Source: an uncultured Microbacteriaceae bacterium
GTDB taxonomy: Bacteria > Actinomycetota > Actinomycetes > Actinomycetales > Microbacteriaceae
Length of the DNA: 18,472 nt
Reading direction: 5' to 3'
Assembly (NCBI GenBank): GCA_903907615.1
Contig: CAIVOR010000312.1
Location: forward strand, 1 to 18,472
Part shown: piece after piece, positions 12,267 through 18,472 of the stretch
Layout of the letters: each line of letters starts with the position of its first letter
How positions within the stretch are numbered: the first letter of the stretch is position 1
Made by a program: the position numbers and the translations under genes
The notes under the pieces: model-generated
What the model was told of the DNA's origin: nothing
The model's database searches: none
The model's input: the letters and a program-made list of their open reading frames with translations, nothing else

Positions 12267-13280
12267 GTGAATGCTGTTGTGACGTTAACCCCTGGACCGG
12301 TGCTTGACCGCACCTACCTGCTGTCTGAAGACCTGTCGCCGGGCAAGGTGAATCGTGCCCTCGAGGTGCACGAATACATGAGCGGCAAGGGCCTGAACGT
12401 GGCCCGGACCCTGCACTTGGCGAAGCACCCCGTTGCGGCAATCTTGCCGATCGGCATGCAAGACCAGTACCTGCTGTTCTCCACGCCCTTCCCTCAGATT
12501 CTGCGCATCATGCCCGTGCAGGGTCGCGTACGCGTGAACACCACCGTGGTCGAGAGTGGCGGACGCACCACCAACATCAACCAGAACCCCATCCCCATGT
12601 CTGATGAGGACTGGTCGAACGTTGTTGAGCTCACCCTGGAGCAGGTGAGCGACATGAACGCCGACTGGCTCGTCGTTTCGGGCATGCACCCCAAAATGAC
12701 CGCGACGGGTAACCCCATCGATCTGAGCGAGCTGTACGTTCGGGCGCGCGAGATGGGCGCCCGTGTGGGACTCGACACTTCTGGTCCCGAATTGAAGCAC
12801 TGGGCCCGAAGTGGCTTCGTCAACCTGATCAAGCCCAACGCAGATGAACTCGCCTCCCTCGTGGGGCGTGAGCTCGTCACACTCGGCGATGCCATTGATG
12901 CCGGCCACGAACTTATTGCGGGCGGAATTGAAATCGCGCTCATCAGCCTCGGCGGCGACGGTGCACTCGGCGTCACGTCAGACGAGGTCGTGTGGGCCCG
13001 AGCCACAGCTCCCGCGGTGATCAACACCACCGGCGCGGGCGATGCTTTCCTTGCGGGATTCCTGAGCCAGGTGATTTCTCGCGATGCCGAACACCACGCC
13101 GGCGGAGCGCTGCCCCAACTAGATTTGCGCGCGGGACTGTCCACCGCGTGTTCGTGGGGTGCCCTCGCGGTGTCCCTTCCCACGACCCTGATCTCGTCGT
13201 TTGCCAGCGCACCGACGGCCGAGATTCGGGAAATCGACCGCAACTACCGGTTGACCGAGGGCGCGCACGTTCGGTATTAG
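12267..13280 (+). CDS. PfkB-family hexose/phosphosugar kinase (1-phosphofructokinase-like), 337 aa
   Basis: A ribokinase-superfamily sugar kinase. Residues from GTG 12267: VVTLTPGPVLDRT (4-16) is the usual opening strand and substrate loop of the 1-phosphofructokinase/tagatose-6-phosphate kinase branch; SGKGLNVART (39-48) is signature 1; IKPNADEL (about 188-195) is the family IKPN motif; NTTGAGDAFLAGF (253-265) is signature 2 with catalytic base Asp259. It should phosphorylate a sugar phosphate with ATP. GTG 12255 is an alternative start four residues earlier; 12267 is preferred because GAGTGAG lies seven bases upstream and the family normally begins one or two residues before the first strand. 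No fructose PTS gene is adjacent, so the substrate is open. Its stop overlaps the stop of the convergent histidine kinase gene by four bases. Confidence 0.88.
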   Translation: MNAVVTLTPGPVLDRTYLLSEDLSPGKVNRALEVHEYMSGKGLNVARTLHLAKHPVAAILPIGMQDQYLLFSTPFPQILRIMPVQGRVRVNTTVVESGGRTTNINQNPIPMSDEDWSNVVELTLEQVSDMNADWLVVSGMHPKMTATGNPIDLSELYVRAREMGARVGLDTSGPELKHWARSGFVNLIKPNADELASLVGRELVTLGDAIDAGHELIAGGIEIALISLGGDGALGVTSDEVVWARATAPAVINTTGAGDAFLAGFLSQVISRDAEHHAGGALPQLDLRAGLSTACSWGALAVSLPTTLISSFASAPTAEIREIDRNYRLTEGAHVRY

Positions 13281-14809
13281 GCCGCCTGAAGCGTGACCGT
13301 GAACACGGTCTTGCCTGTGCGCGAGGTAACGCCGACCTTCCCGCCGTGGGCGGTGACAACCGCGTGCACAATCGCGAGACCCAAGCCCGTGGTTCCCGTT
13401 GCCCGCGCACGTGAGGCGTCACCGCGCGTAAACCGCTCGAAGAGTGTGGCGAGGTCCTTCCGCGGAATGCCCGGGCCGTTGTCGGTAACCACGAGATCGA
13501 CCTGTTCTCCTCGAGGCTCAATACCCACCGTCACGACTGTTCCCGCCGGGGTGTGGACTCGCGCGTTGGCCAACAGGTTGACCACCACCTGATGGATGCG
13601 CGGTGCATCGCCGATGATGAATACCTGCTCGTCAGGCATGCTCATGCGCCAGTCGTGGTCTGGACCGGCCGCGTGGGCATCTCCTACCGCGTCAATCACG
13701 ATGCGGCTCAGGTCCACGCGCTCGTGCTTGAGTTCGCGGCCCTCGTCGAGTCGTGCCAGTAACAGCAGGTCTTCCACGAGACCCGTCATGCGCTCGGCCT
13801 CGGATTCGATGCGCCCCAGCGAATGGCGCACCTCGTCGGGCATCTTCTGTCCCCCGCGGCGCGTCAGTTCGGCATAGCCACGGATGGAGGCGAGTGGGGT
13901 GCGAAGCTCGTGGCTGGCGTCGGCAACGAACCGACGAACCTTGTCTTCGCTCTCCCTGCGGGCAATCAGCGACCGATCGACGTGACCCAGCATCGCGTTC
14001 ATGGCCGCACCCACCTGGCCCACCTCGGTTCTCGGGTCGGTGTCTTCCGCAGCAATGCGCTCGGTAATCGTGACGTTGCCCGACGCGAGTGGCAACTGCG
14101 ACACACGAGTGGCCGTATCGGCAACTCGTTCGAGTGACCGCAGTTCCCAACGAACCACGAACCGGCCCGCCGCGATAGCCGCGCCCACGGCGACGATGGT
14201 CACAATGAGGATGATCACGATGAGTCGCGTCGTTGCCGCGTTGACCTCTTCGAGGGGAAGGCCAATGATGAGCAGTTGGGTTCCTGACGTTGCCGAAACG
14301 GCCCGAAAGGTGCCTTCGCCGCGTGTCTCCAAGGTGAAGGGGCGCCCCGAATCGCGTTCGGCCTGCAGGACATCGTTGATACTCAGGGTGCCGGCGGGCA
14401 CGATCTGCGGGTTTCCTCGACGGTCGAGGATTCCGGTAGTGAGATTTCCCGAGGCATCGGCCACGGCCACCAGCATGCCCGCGGACTGTCCAGGCGCCCG
14501 CAGTACGCCCTGCGTATTGTCGTTGTCGCGGTCGCGATCTGGCTTGCCCTGACCGTCGCGGTTGGGATCTACCGCAGCCTGAGACCGCTCGAGCGCATAA
14601 GCCAACTGTGCGTCGAGGCGATCGGTGAGAAACGACCTCAGCGCAAAAACACTCACCAGGCCGATCAGAATACTGGCCACTACAAGAAGCGTCGCCACGG
14701 TCACCGTGAGGCGACGACGGAGCGTCCACGGAGCGCGGCGAGACCGCCGGTCGGCGGCTTCTGCCCGCCCCGGGGGTTGTTTATCTGATGTCTTGTGCGT
14801 CTCCGGCAC
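13277..14809 (-). CDS. Two-component sensor histidine kinase, 510 aa
   Basis: Standard membrane sensor: basic cytoplasmic N-terminus (1-31), transmembrane 1 at about 32-58, extracellular sensor about 60-192, transmembrane 2 at about 194-218, HAMP about 219-272, HisKA with DASHELRTPLASIRGY (phospho-acceptor His300), and HATPase_c with N box N411-LLAN415, G1 box DNGPGIP (443-449), F box FERF, and G2 box TTGLGL (473-478). All catalytic motifs are complete. The sensor loop at 81-98 is a run of Asp, Asn and Arg that starts D-x-N-x-D-G-x-G, the shape of a calcium-binding loop. GTG 14809 begins two bases after the response regulator stop, with GGGTGG upstream, so the two are translationally coupled. 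Its 3' end overlaps the kinase gene on the other strand. Confidence 0.94.
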   Translation of the reverse strand: MPETHKTSDKQPPGRAEAADRRSRRAPWTLRRRLTVTVATLLVVASILIGLVSVFALRSFLTDRLDAQLAYALERSQAAVDPNRDGQGKPDRDRDNDNTQGVLRAPGQSAGMLVAVADASGNLTTGILDRRGNPQIVPAGTLSINDVLQAERDSGRPFTLETRGEGTFRAVSATSGTQLLIIGLPLEEVNAATTRLIVIILIVTIVAVGAAIAAGRFVVRWELRSLERVADTATRVSQLPLASGNVTITERIAAEDTDPRTEVGQVGAAMNAMLGHVDRSLIARRESEDKVRRFVADASHELRTPLASIRGYAELTRRGGQKMPDEVRHSLGRIESEAERMTGLVEDLLLLARLDEGRELKHERVDLSRIVIDAVGDAHAAGPDHDWRMSMPDEQVFIIGDAPRIHQVVVNLLANARVHTPAGTVVTVGIEPRGEQVDLVVTDNGPGIPRKDLATLFERFTRGDASRARATGTTGLGLAIVHAVVTAHGGKVGVTSRTGKTVFTVTLQAA

Positions 14810-14811
14810 GG

Positions 14812-15552
14812 TTATCCACCCGGCTTGAGCATGTATCCCGCACCACGAACGGTGTGAATCATGGCGATGCCCTCGGCGTCAATCTTCTTGCGCAGGTAAG
14901 AAATGTAGATCTCAACCACGCTCGAACGGCCACCGAAGTCGTAACTCCACACACGGTCAAGAATCTGTGACTTGCTCAGCACCCGACGCGGATTACGCAT
15001 CATGTAGCGCAACAGTTCGAACTCCGTTGCCGTGAGATCGATGGCGCGGCCTGCGCGGAAGACCTCGTGGCTCTCCTCGTTGAGTTCTAGGTCGCCGACA
15101 GAAATGATGGGCGACTCGTTGGCGTCGACCACCAGAGTGGATCGTCGAATCAGGCCGCGCACGCGCGCCACCACCTCTTCGAGGCTGAAGGGTTTCGTCA
15201 CGTAGTCGTCGCCACCGGCGGTGAGGCCGGCGATGCGATCTTCGAGTGCGTCCTTAGCCGTGAGGAAAAGAACGGGAGTGGTGTTGCCGTCGGCGCGGAT
15301 GCGCTGCATCAGTGCAAGGCCATCGAAATCGGGGAGCATGATGTCGAGCACCGCTGCGTCCGGCCGAAACTCGCGCGCGACCTTGACCGCGGTGAGACCG
15401 TCACCGGCCGTGCGAACGTCCCAGCCCTCGAGCTTGAAGGCCATCTGCAGCAGTTCGGCGAGCGACGTCTCGTCGTCGACAACGAGCACGCGAACGGGTG
15501 AACCGTCCGGGCGTGTGATGCGGGGAGTGGGGTCTGCGGAGTCTGGGCTCAC
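14812..15552 (-). CDS. OmpR/PhoP-family response regulator, 246 aa
   Basis: A receiver domain followed by a winged-helix DNA-binding domain. Counting from GTG 15552: acidic pair Asp26-Asp27 (VVDDE), phospho-acceptor Asp70 in VLDIMLPDFDG, Thr98 (FLTA), Lys120 (TKPF), then the effector domain with LTATEFELLRYM, the recognition region YDFGGRSSVVEIYISYLR and the wing HTVRGAGYML. This ending is typical of actinobacterial OmpR/PhoP-type regulators. GTG 15567 would add five residues; GTG 15552 is preferred because GATACT lies exactly six bases upstream, as in the leaderless genes around it, and no ribosome binding site precedes either. It leads the operon with the histidine kinase; it diverges from the nuclease gene, with a perfect inverted repeat in the 107-base gap. 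Confidence 0.93.
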   Translation of the reverse strand: MSPDSADPTPRITRPDGSPVRVLVVDDETSLAELLQMAFKLEGWDVRTAGDGLTAVKVAREFRPDAAVLDIMLPDFDGLALMQRIRADGNTTPVLFLTAKDALEDRIAGLTAGGDDYVTKPFSLEEVVARVRGLIRRSTLVVDANESPIISVGDLELNEESHEVFRAGRAIDLTATEFELLRYMMRNPRRVLSKSQILDRVWSYDFGGRSSVVEIYISYLRKKIDAEGIAMIHTVRGAGYMLKPGG

Positions 15553-15623
15553 ACTCCAAGTATCCACGTGTACCTATGTGTTTGCTATGAAATGCCGGTG
15601 AATGCCGACAGTCCGCGAACATC

Positions 15624-15648
15624 GTCGTGAGTGTCGTCCGCTCACGAC
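15624..15648. repeat. Perfect 8-base inverted repeat in the divergent promoter region
   Basis: GTCGTGAG (15624-15631) and CTCACGAC (15641-15648) are exact reverse complements with a 9-base centre. The spacing (centre to centre 17 bases) suits a dimeric regulator bound on one DNA face. It ends 12 bases before the nuclease start and covers the likely core promoter of that gene. Confidence 0.55.
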
Positions 15649-15659
15649 AGAATGAACGT

Positions 15660-16253
15660 ATGACCGTTGCCCTGACGTATCGCGACCGCATGCTGACCGA
15701 CGGCACCGATAAGGGCGAGTGGATGCGGGTTCGCGCCACCGGTATCACCGCGACCGACGTGGCCCGGCTCTCGTCACCCTCGGCCATTCCGCAGGCCGCT
15801 CACGAAAAACTGCACGGCTCGTCGTTCACCGGCAACGCCTACACGCGCCACGGCCTCGAGCGAGAGCCCGTGATTGCCGCCTGGGTCCTGGAGAACTTTG
15901 GCATCACGTCGAATCAGGGTCTGTTTCACGCGGCCGAAGATCGTCGCCACCTCGCCACACCGGATGGCATTGGCGAACTGGCGGAAGGTCTTGTGCTGGC
16001 CGAGATCAAAACGTCAGGAAAGCCCCTGGACGAGATTCCGGCCAACTACATGCGCCAAATTCACTGGCAGCAATACGTGCTCGGTGCCGAGCGCACGCTC
16101 TTCGTGTGGGAGCAACACAAAGACTTCGTTCCACTCCACAGCGAACCGCGCATCCAGTGGATAGAACGCGACGATGCCGCCATCGACGACGTGCTGAAGC
16201 GCGCCGGTGCGCTCATCGCCGAGATCGTGCGGTTGCGCCAAGTATCGGCTTAA
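15660..16253 (+). CDS. YqaJ/lambda-exonuclease-type PD-(D/E)XK nuclease, 197 aa
   Basis: The residue pattern is that of the YqaJ recombinase/lambda exonuclease family, 5'-3' exonucleases of phage-type recombination: GITATDVARL (28-37) near the N-terminus, RHGLEREP (63-70) with the conserved Glu69, TPDGI (100-104) with metal ligand Asp102, LAEIKTS (113-119) with Glu115 and Lys117, and YMRQIHWQQYVLGA (130-143) with the conserved Gln residues. All active-site positions are present, so it is probably active. No RecT/Bet-type annealing protein, phage gene or integrase is nearby, so it appears to be a resident chromosomal gene. The ATG at 15660 is chosen over upstream frame extension; CAGAAT six bases upstream is a weak leaderless -10. 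Confidence 0.85.
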   Translation: MTVALTYRDRMLTDGTDKGEWMRVRATGITATDVARLSSPSAIPQAAHEKLHGSSFTGNAYTRHGLEREPVIAAWVLENFGITSNQGLFHAAEDRRHLATPDGIGELAEGLVLAEIKTSGKPLDEIPANYMRQIHWQQYVLGAERTLFVWEQHKDFVPLHSEPRIQWIERDDAAIDDVLKRAGALIAEIVRLRQVSA

Positions 16254-16266
16254 TCGGCATCCGCCT

Positions 16267-16296
16267 CTCCGGAACCGGCCTCACGCACCGCCGGAG
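16267..16296. terminator. Weak dyad between convergent nuclease and aminotransferase genes
   Basis: CTCCGG (16267-16272) and CCGGAG (16291-16296) pair across an 18-base loop that itself contains further CCGG repeats. It is the only structure in the 49-base gap and could be a weak bidirectional terminator; no T-run is present. Confidence 0.25.
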
Positions 16297-16302
16297 CGCA
16301 GA

Positions 16303-17370
16303 CTAACCGCGCGGCGCGTCTGCTAACGCGGCCAGAACCGCGTCGTTTGCCTCGGCGTCGCCGATCGTGATGCGTATGCCTTGGCCCGCAAAGGGGCGGG
16401 CGATGATTCCCCGCGACGTCAGATGAGCTGAAACGGCCTCCGTGTTGTCGCCCAGTTGCAGCCACGTGAAGTTGGCCTGCGACGGCGTGACGTGCCAACC
16501 TTGGGCCGCGAGCTCGGCCTCGACACGCGTGCGCTCCGCAATCAGAACGTCGATCCGCGCTTGGAGCTCGTCTTCAGCCGCCAACGAAGCCACACCCGCT
16601 GCCTGGGCCACGTCGGTCACCGCAAACGGCATGGCGACTTTGCGCAAGCCCTCCTGAATCTTCTCCCGCGCGATGGCGTATCCGAGGCGCAGCCCCGCAA
16701 GCCCGTAGGCCTTCGAGAAGGTGTGCAGCACGGCCACATTGGGGAACTCGCGAAAAAGGTCGATGCCGCGAGCAGCCGCGGGGTCGTTTTGGAAGTGCAC
16801 GTACGCCTCGTCGACGACCACGAGCACGCGAGCGGGAACCTGCGAGATGAACTCGCGTAGCTCGTCGTGGCCGACGGTCGGTCCCGTGGGGTTGTTGGGC
16901 GTGCACACAAAGATCACGCGCGTCTTGTCGGTGATGGCGGCCAGCATGGCGGGCAAATCGTGTCGAAGTTCCGAGGTGAGCGGCACCTGCACGGGGGTTG
17001 CCCCGGCGCCTCGAACCAGAATCGGGTAGGCCTCGAACGACCGCCAGGCATACATGACCTCGTCGCCAGCGCCAGCAAAAGCACGAATGAGCTGGGCGGC
17101 CACCTCCACGGATCCGCCGCCAAAGGCGATCTCGTTTTCGGCAACACCGTAGCGTTCAGCCAGCAGACGCGTGAGTTCGGGTGCCGCCATGTTGGGGTAA
17201 CGGTGCATGTTCGACACGGCATCGGCCATCGCAGCAATCACCGAGGGAAGCGGTGGGTACGGGTTCTCGTTCGACGAGAGCTTGTGCACGGGGCCGTCCC
17301 AGCCGTCCACACTCGACTTGCCCGGCTTGTATACGGGAATCGACTGGATGTGCGGTGGCTGTTCAATCAC
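16303..17370 (-). CDS. hisC: Histidinol-phosphate / aromatic amino acid aminotransferase (HisC/Pat type), 355 aa
   Basis: A class I/II PLP-dependent aminotransferase of the HisC group. The PLP lysine is Lys220 in HTFSKAYGLAGLRLGY; Asn160 (CTPNNPTG), Asp187 and Tyr190 (VVDEAY) and Arg228 complete the cofactor site; NENPYPP at 34-40 is the N-terminal substrate segment. Two regions look more like actinobacterial Pat (phenylalanine/aromatic aminotransferase) than classical HisC: GGGSVEVAAQLI (84-95, HisC usually has GNGS) and WRSFEAYPILV (109-119). No other histidine-pathway gene is near. Either name is possible; Pat-type activity is my inference. GTG 17370 has TATCCT exactly six bases upstream and no Shine-Dalgarno, so the message is probably leaderless. 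Confidence 0.88.
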   Translation of the reverse strand: MIEQPPHIQSIPVYKPGKSSVDGWDGPVHKLSSNENPYPPLPSVIAAMADAVSNMHRYPNMAAPELTRLLAERYGVAENEIAFGGGSVEVAAQLIRAFAGAGDEVMYAWRSFEAYPILVRGAGATPVQVPLTSELRHDLPAMLAAITDKTRVIFVCTPNNPTGPTVGHDELREFISQVPARVLVVVDEAYVHFQNDPAAARGIDLFREFPNVAVLHTFSKAYGLAGLRLGYAIAREKIQEGLRKVAMPFAVTDVAQAAGVASLAAEDELQARIDVLIAERTRVEAELAAQGWHVTPSQANFTWLQLGDNTEAVSAHLTSRGIIARPFAGQGIRITIGDAEANDAVLAALADAPRG

Positions 17371-17376
17371 CCTTCG

Positions 17377-17382
17377 AGGATA
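17377..17382 (-). promoter_or_regulatory. -10 box (leaderless) of the aminotransferase gene
   Basis: TATCCT, six bases (CGAAGG), GTG 17370. It lies in the 33-base gap after the GNAT gene. Confidence 0.55.
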
Positions 17383-17403
17383 CGCGGTGAACGGCCGTGT
17401 TCG

Positions 17404-17943
17404 TCAGTCGGCAAGGCGGCGCACGCGCAGGTAGTCGTCGTCTATGACATCGCCCACCCGATAAATTTTGTCCGCGACAATGGCGAATCCCGACTTCTCG
17501 TAAAACGCGTTGGCGCGCGCATTGAGCTGGTTGACGGTGAGCCATGCCGTCTCCATGCCGCGCTCACCCATGGCACCGAGTGCCTGATCGAGCAGCCCGT
17601 GCGAAATGCCCACCCCGTGAAACTCGGGATGAACATACAGCTTGCTGAGTTCGGCCGCCCGGGCAAGATCACTCAGGTGTTCGCGCACGATGGGATCGGT
17701 TGCTTCCCGATAGTCGACCATGCCGTATCCGATGATGCTCCCAGCCATGTCTGCCAACGTGAGGTGATAATCGTCCGACGTGGCGTACTCGGAGAATCGC
17801 TCGGGCGAGAGCACGCGTTCTAAGTGCCGGGCGATGTTCTCCGGCGTGTGGTAGCTCGGGCAGGCCAAGGGAAACGTGAGTGCCGCCAGGGTGGCGAGCG
17901 CCTGGGCATCATCCGCGGTGGCCAGGCGCAACTGAATCTCCAC
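17404..17943 (-). CDS. GNAT family N-acetyltransferase, 179 aa
   Basis: A single GNAT domain fills the protein: the N-terminal strand IQLRLATADDAQALATL, the acetyl-CoA motif A LSKLYVHPEFHGVGISHGLL (99-118; the HGVG turn binds the pyrophosphate), and the motif B region NARANAFYEKSGF (141-153). This pattern is close to the small-molecule/peptide N-acetyltransferases with general function; the acceptor cannot be read. GTG 17943 is chosen over GTG 17949 because TAGGCT lies exactly six bases before it, the same arrangement as at mntH and the DoxX-like gene. It begins just after the terminator of the rplA transcript. Confidence 0.87.
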   Translation of the reverse strand: MEIQLRLATADDAQALATLAALTFPLACPSYHTPENIARHLERVLSPERFSEYATSDDYHLTLADMAGSIIGYGMVDYREATDPIVREHLSDLARAAELSKLYVHPEFHGVGISHGLLDQALGAMGERGMETAWLTVNQLNARANAFYEKSGFAIVADKIYRVGDVIDDDYLRVRRLAD

Positions 17944-17949
17944 GGTCAC

Positions 17950-17955
17950 AGCCTA
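17950..17955 (-). promoter_or_regulatory. -10 box (leaderless) of the GNAT gene
   Basis: TAGGCT, six bases (GTGACC), GTG 17943. It sits 24 bases downstream of the rplA terminator hairpin, giving the gene its own transcription start. Confidence 0.55.
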
Positions 17956-17979
17956 GGGTCACGGGTGCGGCCGCAACGA

Positions 17980-18009
17980 GAAAGGGCCCGCCGAGTGGCG
18001 GACCCTTTC
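17980..18009 (-). terminator. Terminator of the rplA transcript
   Basis: Minus-strand RNA forms a 13-pair stem (17997-18009 with 17980-17992) with a 4-base loop. One pair is a U-G wobble that would be a mismatch on the plus strand, which fixes the direction as leftward. The distal arm ends CCCUUUC followed by UCGUU. It lies 46 bases after the rplA stop. Confidence 0.75.
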
Positions 18010-18055
18010 TTGCTCTGGAGGAAATGCACGGTGTGCTTCTCGCCAGTGAGGTTCG

Positions 18056-18472
18056 TTAGAACGACTGCACGTCGAGAGGAATGCCGGGGCCGAACGTGGT
18101 CGACACCGCACCCTTCTGGACGTAACGGCCCTTGGACGATGACGGCTTGAGGCGAACAATCTCCTCGAGCGCGGTCGCGATGTTCTCGTTGAGCTGGTCT
18201 GCCGAGAAGCTGGCCTTGCCCACAATGAAGTGAACGTTGGAGTGCTTGTCGACCTTGAACTCAATCTTTCCGCCCTTGATGTCGGATACGGCCTTGGCCA
18301 CATCCGGCGTCACGGTGCCCGTCTTGGGGTTGGGCATGAGGTTACGGGGACCGAGCACCTTACCGAGGCGACCCACCTTGCCCATGAGCTCAGGAGTCGA
18401 TACGGCTGCGTCAAACGCGGTGTAGCCGTTGGCGATCTTCTCAATGAGTTCGTCGCCACCCACCTCGTCGGC
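18056..18472 (-). CDS. rplA: Ribosomal protein uL1, C-terminal 138 aa (5' end beyond window)
   Basis: L1 binds 23S rRNA at the E-site stalk and in many bacteria represses its own operon. The visible part holds the L1 signature GKVLGPRNLMPNPKTGT, then TPDVAKAVSDIKGGKIEFKV and the C-terminal segment ending in GPGIPLDV. The frame is open to the right edge, so the N-terminal part lies outside. It is normally cotranscribed with rplK upstream. Here rplA and rplJ are about 6 kb apart on the same strand, with unrelated genes between. Confidence 0.96.
   Translation of the reverse strand, partial: ADEVGGDELIEKIANGYTAFDAAVSTPELMGKVGRLGKVLGPRNLMPNPKTGTVTPDVAKAVSDIKGGKIEFKVDKHSNVHFIVGKASFSADQLNENIATALEEIVRLKPSSSKGRYVQKGAVSTTFGPGIPLDVQSF

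Noticed and set aside
13692..14729. 345-codon minus-strand frame inside the histidine kinase gene
   Set aside because: A shifted frame of a kinase whose catalytic boxes are all intact in the main frame; composition is Arg/Gly/His-rich without pattern.
16867..17823. 318-codon plus-strand frame opposite the aminotransferase and GNAT genes
   Set aside because: Antisense shadow across two recognised genes and their intergenic promoter.
1..18472. Search for CRISPR arrays, tRNA or rRNA genes, insertion sequences and a clustered defence system
   Set aside because: No direct-repeat array, no tRNA-like cloverleaf at gene borders, no transposase motifs, and the nuclease-like genes (HNH-like, YqaJ-type) are far apart and not accompanied by partner genes.

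Overview
The window reads as a piece of chromosome from a GC-rich actinobacterium, most likely of the Microbacteriaceae or a close relative. This rests on protein style (a mycothiol-type arsenate reductase, a DUF2207 membrane protein, an actinobacterial HisC/Pat aminotransferase, L10/L12/L1 proteins), frequent GTG starts, and many genes with no Shine-Dalgarno but a -10 box a fixed distance from the start codon. No phage, insertion sequence, CRISPR array, tRNA or rRNA was found. It looks like ordinary core and near-core genome with several poorly described envelope genes.

Layout. 134-2550 (+): an orphan 153-residue protein, then a lipoprotein carrying a Lon-type (S16) Ser-Lys protease domain without an ATPase. 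2561-3004 (-): a small zinc-finger protein resembling an HNH nuclease whose catalytic His is replaced. 3103-5087 (+): a Tat/lipoprotein polysaccharide deacetylase, a membrane-anchored secreted protein, and an OsmC-family protein. 5112-9609 (-): five co-oriented genes read from right to left: saccharopine-dehydrogenase-like oxidoreductase, DoxX-like membrane protein, hot-dog thioesterase, DUF2207 membrane protein, arsenate reductase. 9673-10881 (+): Nramp Mn/Fe transporter. 10969-11917 (-): rplJ-rplL with a structured leader that ends in an intrinsic terminator, i.e. an attenuated ribosomal-protein operon. 12267-13280 (+): PfkB-family sugar kinase. 13277-15552 (-): OmpR-type response regulator and histidine kinase. 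15660-16253 (+): stand-alone YqaJ/lambda-exonuclease-type nuclease. 16303-17943 (-): HisC/Pat aminotransferase and a GNAT acetyltransferase. 18056 to the right edge (-): C-terminal part of rplA with a strong terminator.

The clearest window-wide signal is promoter architecture. Nine genes have the hexamer TANNNT exactly six bases before the start codon (TAGGCT three times, also TAGCCT, TAGCGT, TAGTCT, TATCCT, TATGCT, TACACT), and three more have a near match. That is the geometry of leaderless mRNAs, and it corrects several start codons. By contrast rplJ, rplL, the Lon-like gene, the first gene, the thioesterase and the second gene of the deacetylase pair have Shine-Dalgarno sequences. The most biologically unusual protein is the lipoprotein-anchored Lon-like protease. 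I found no convincing multi-gene defence or other novel system.
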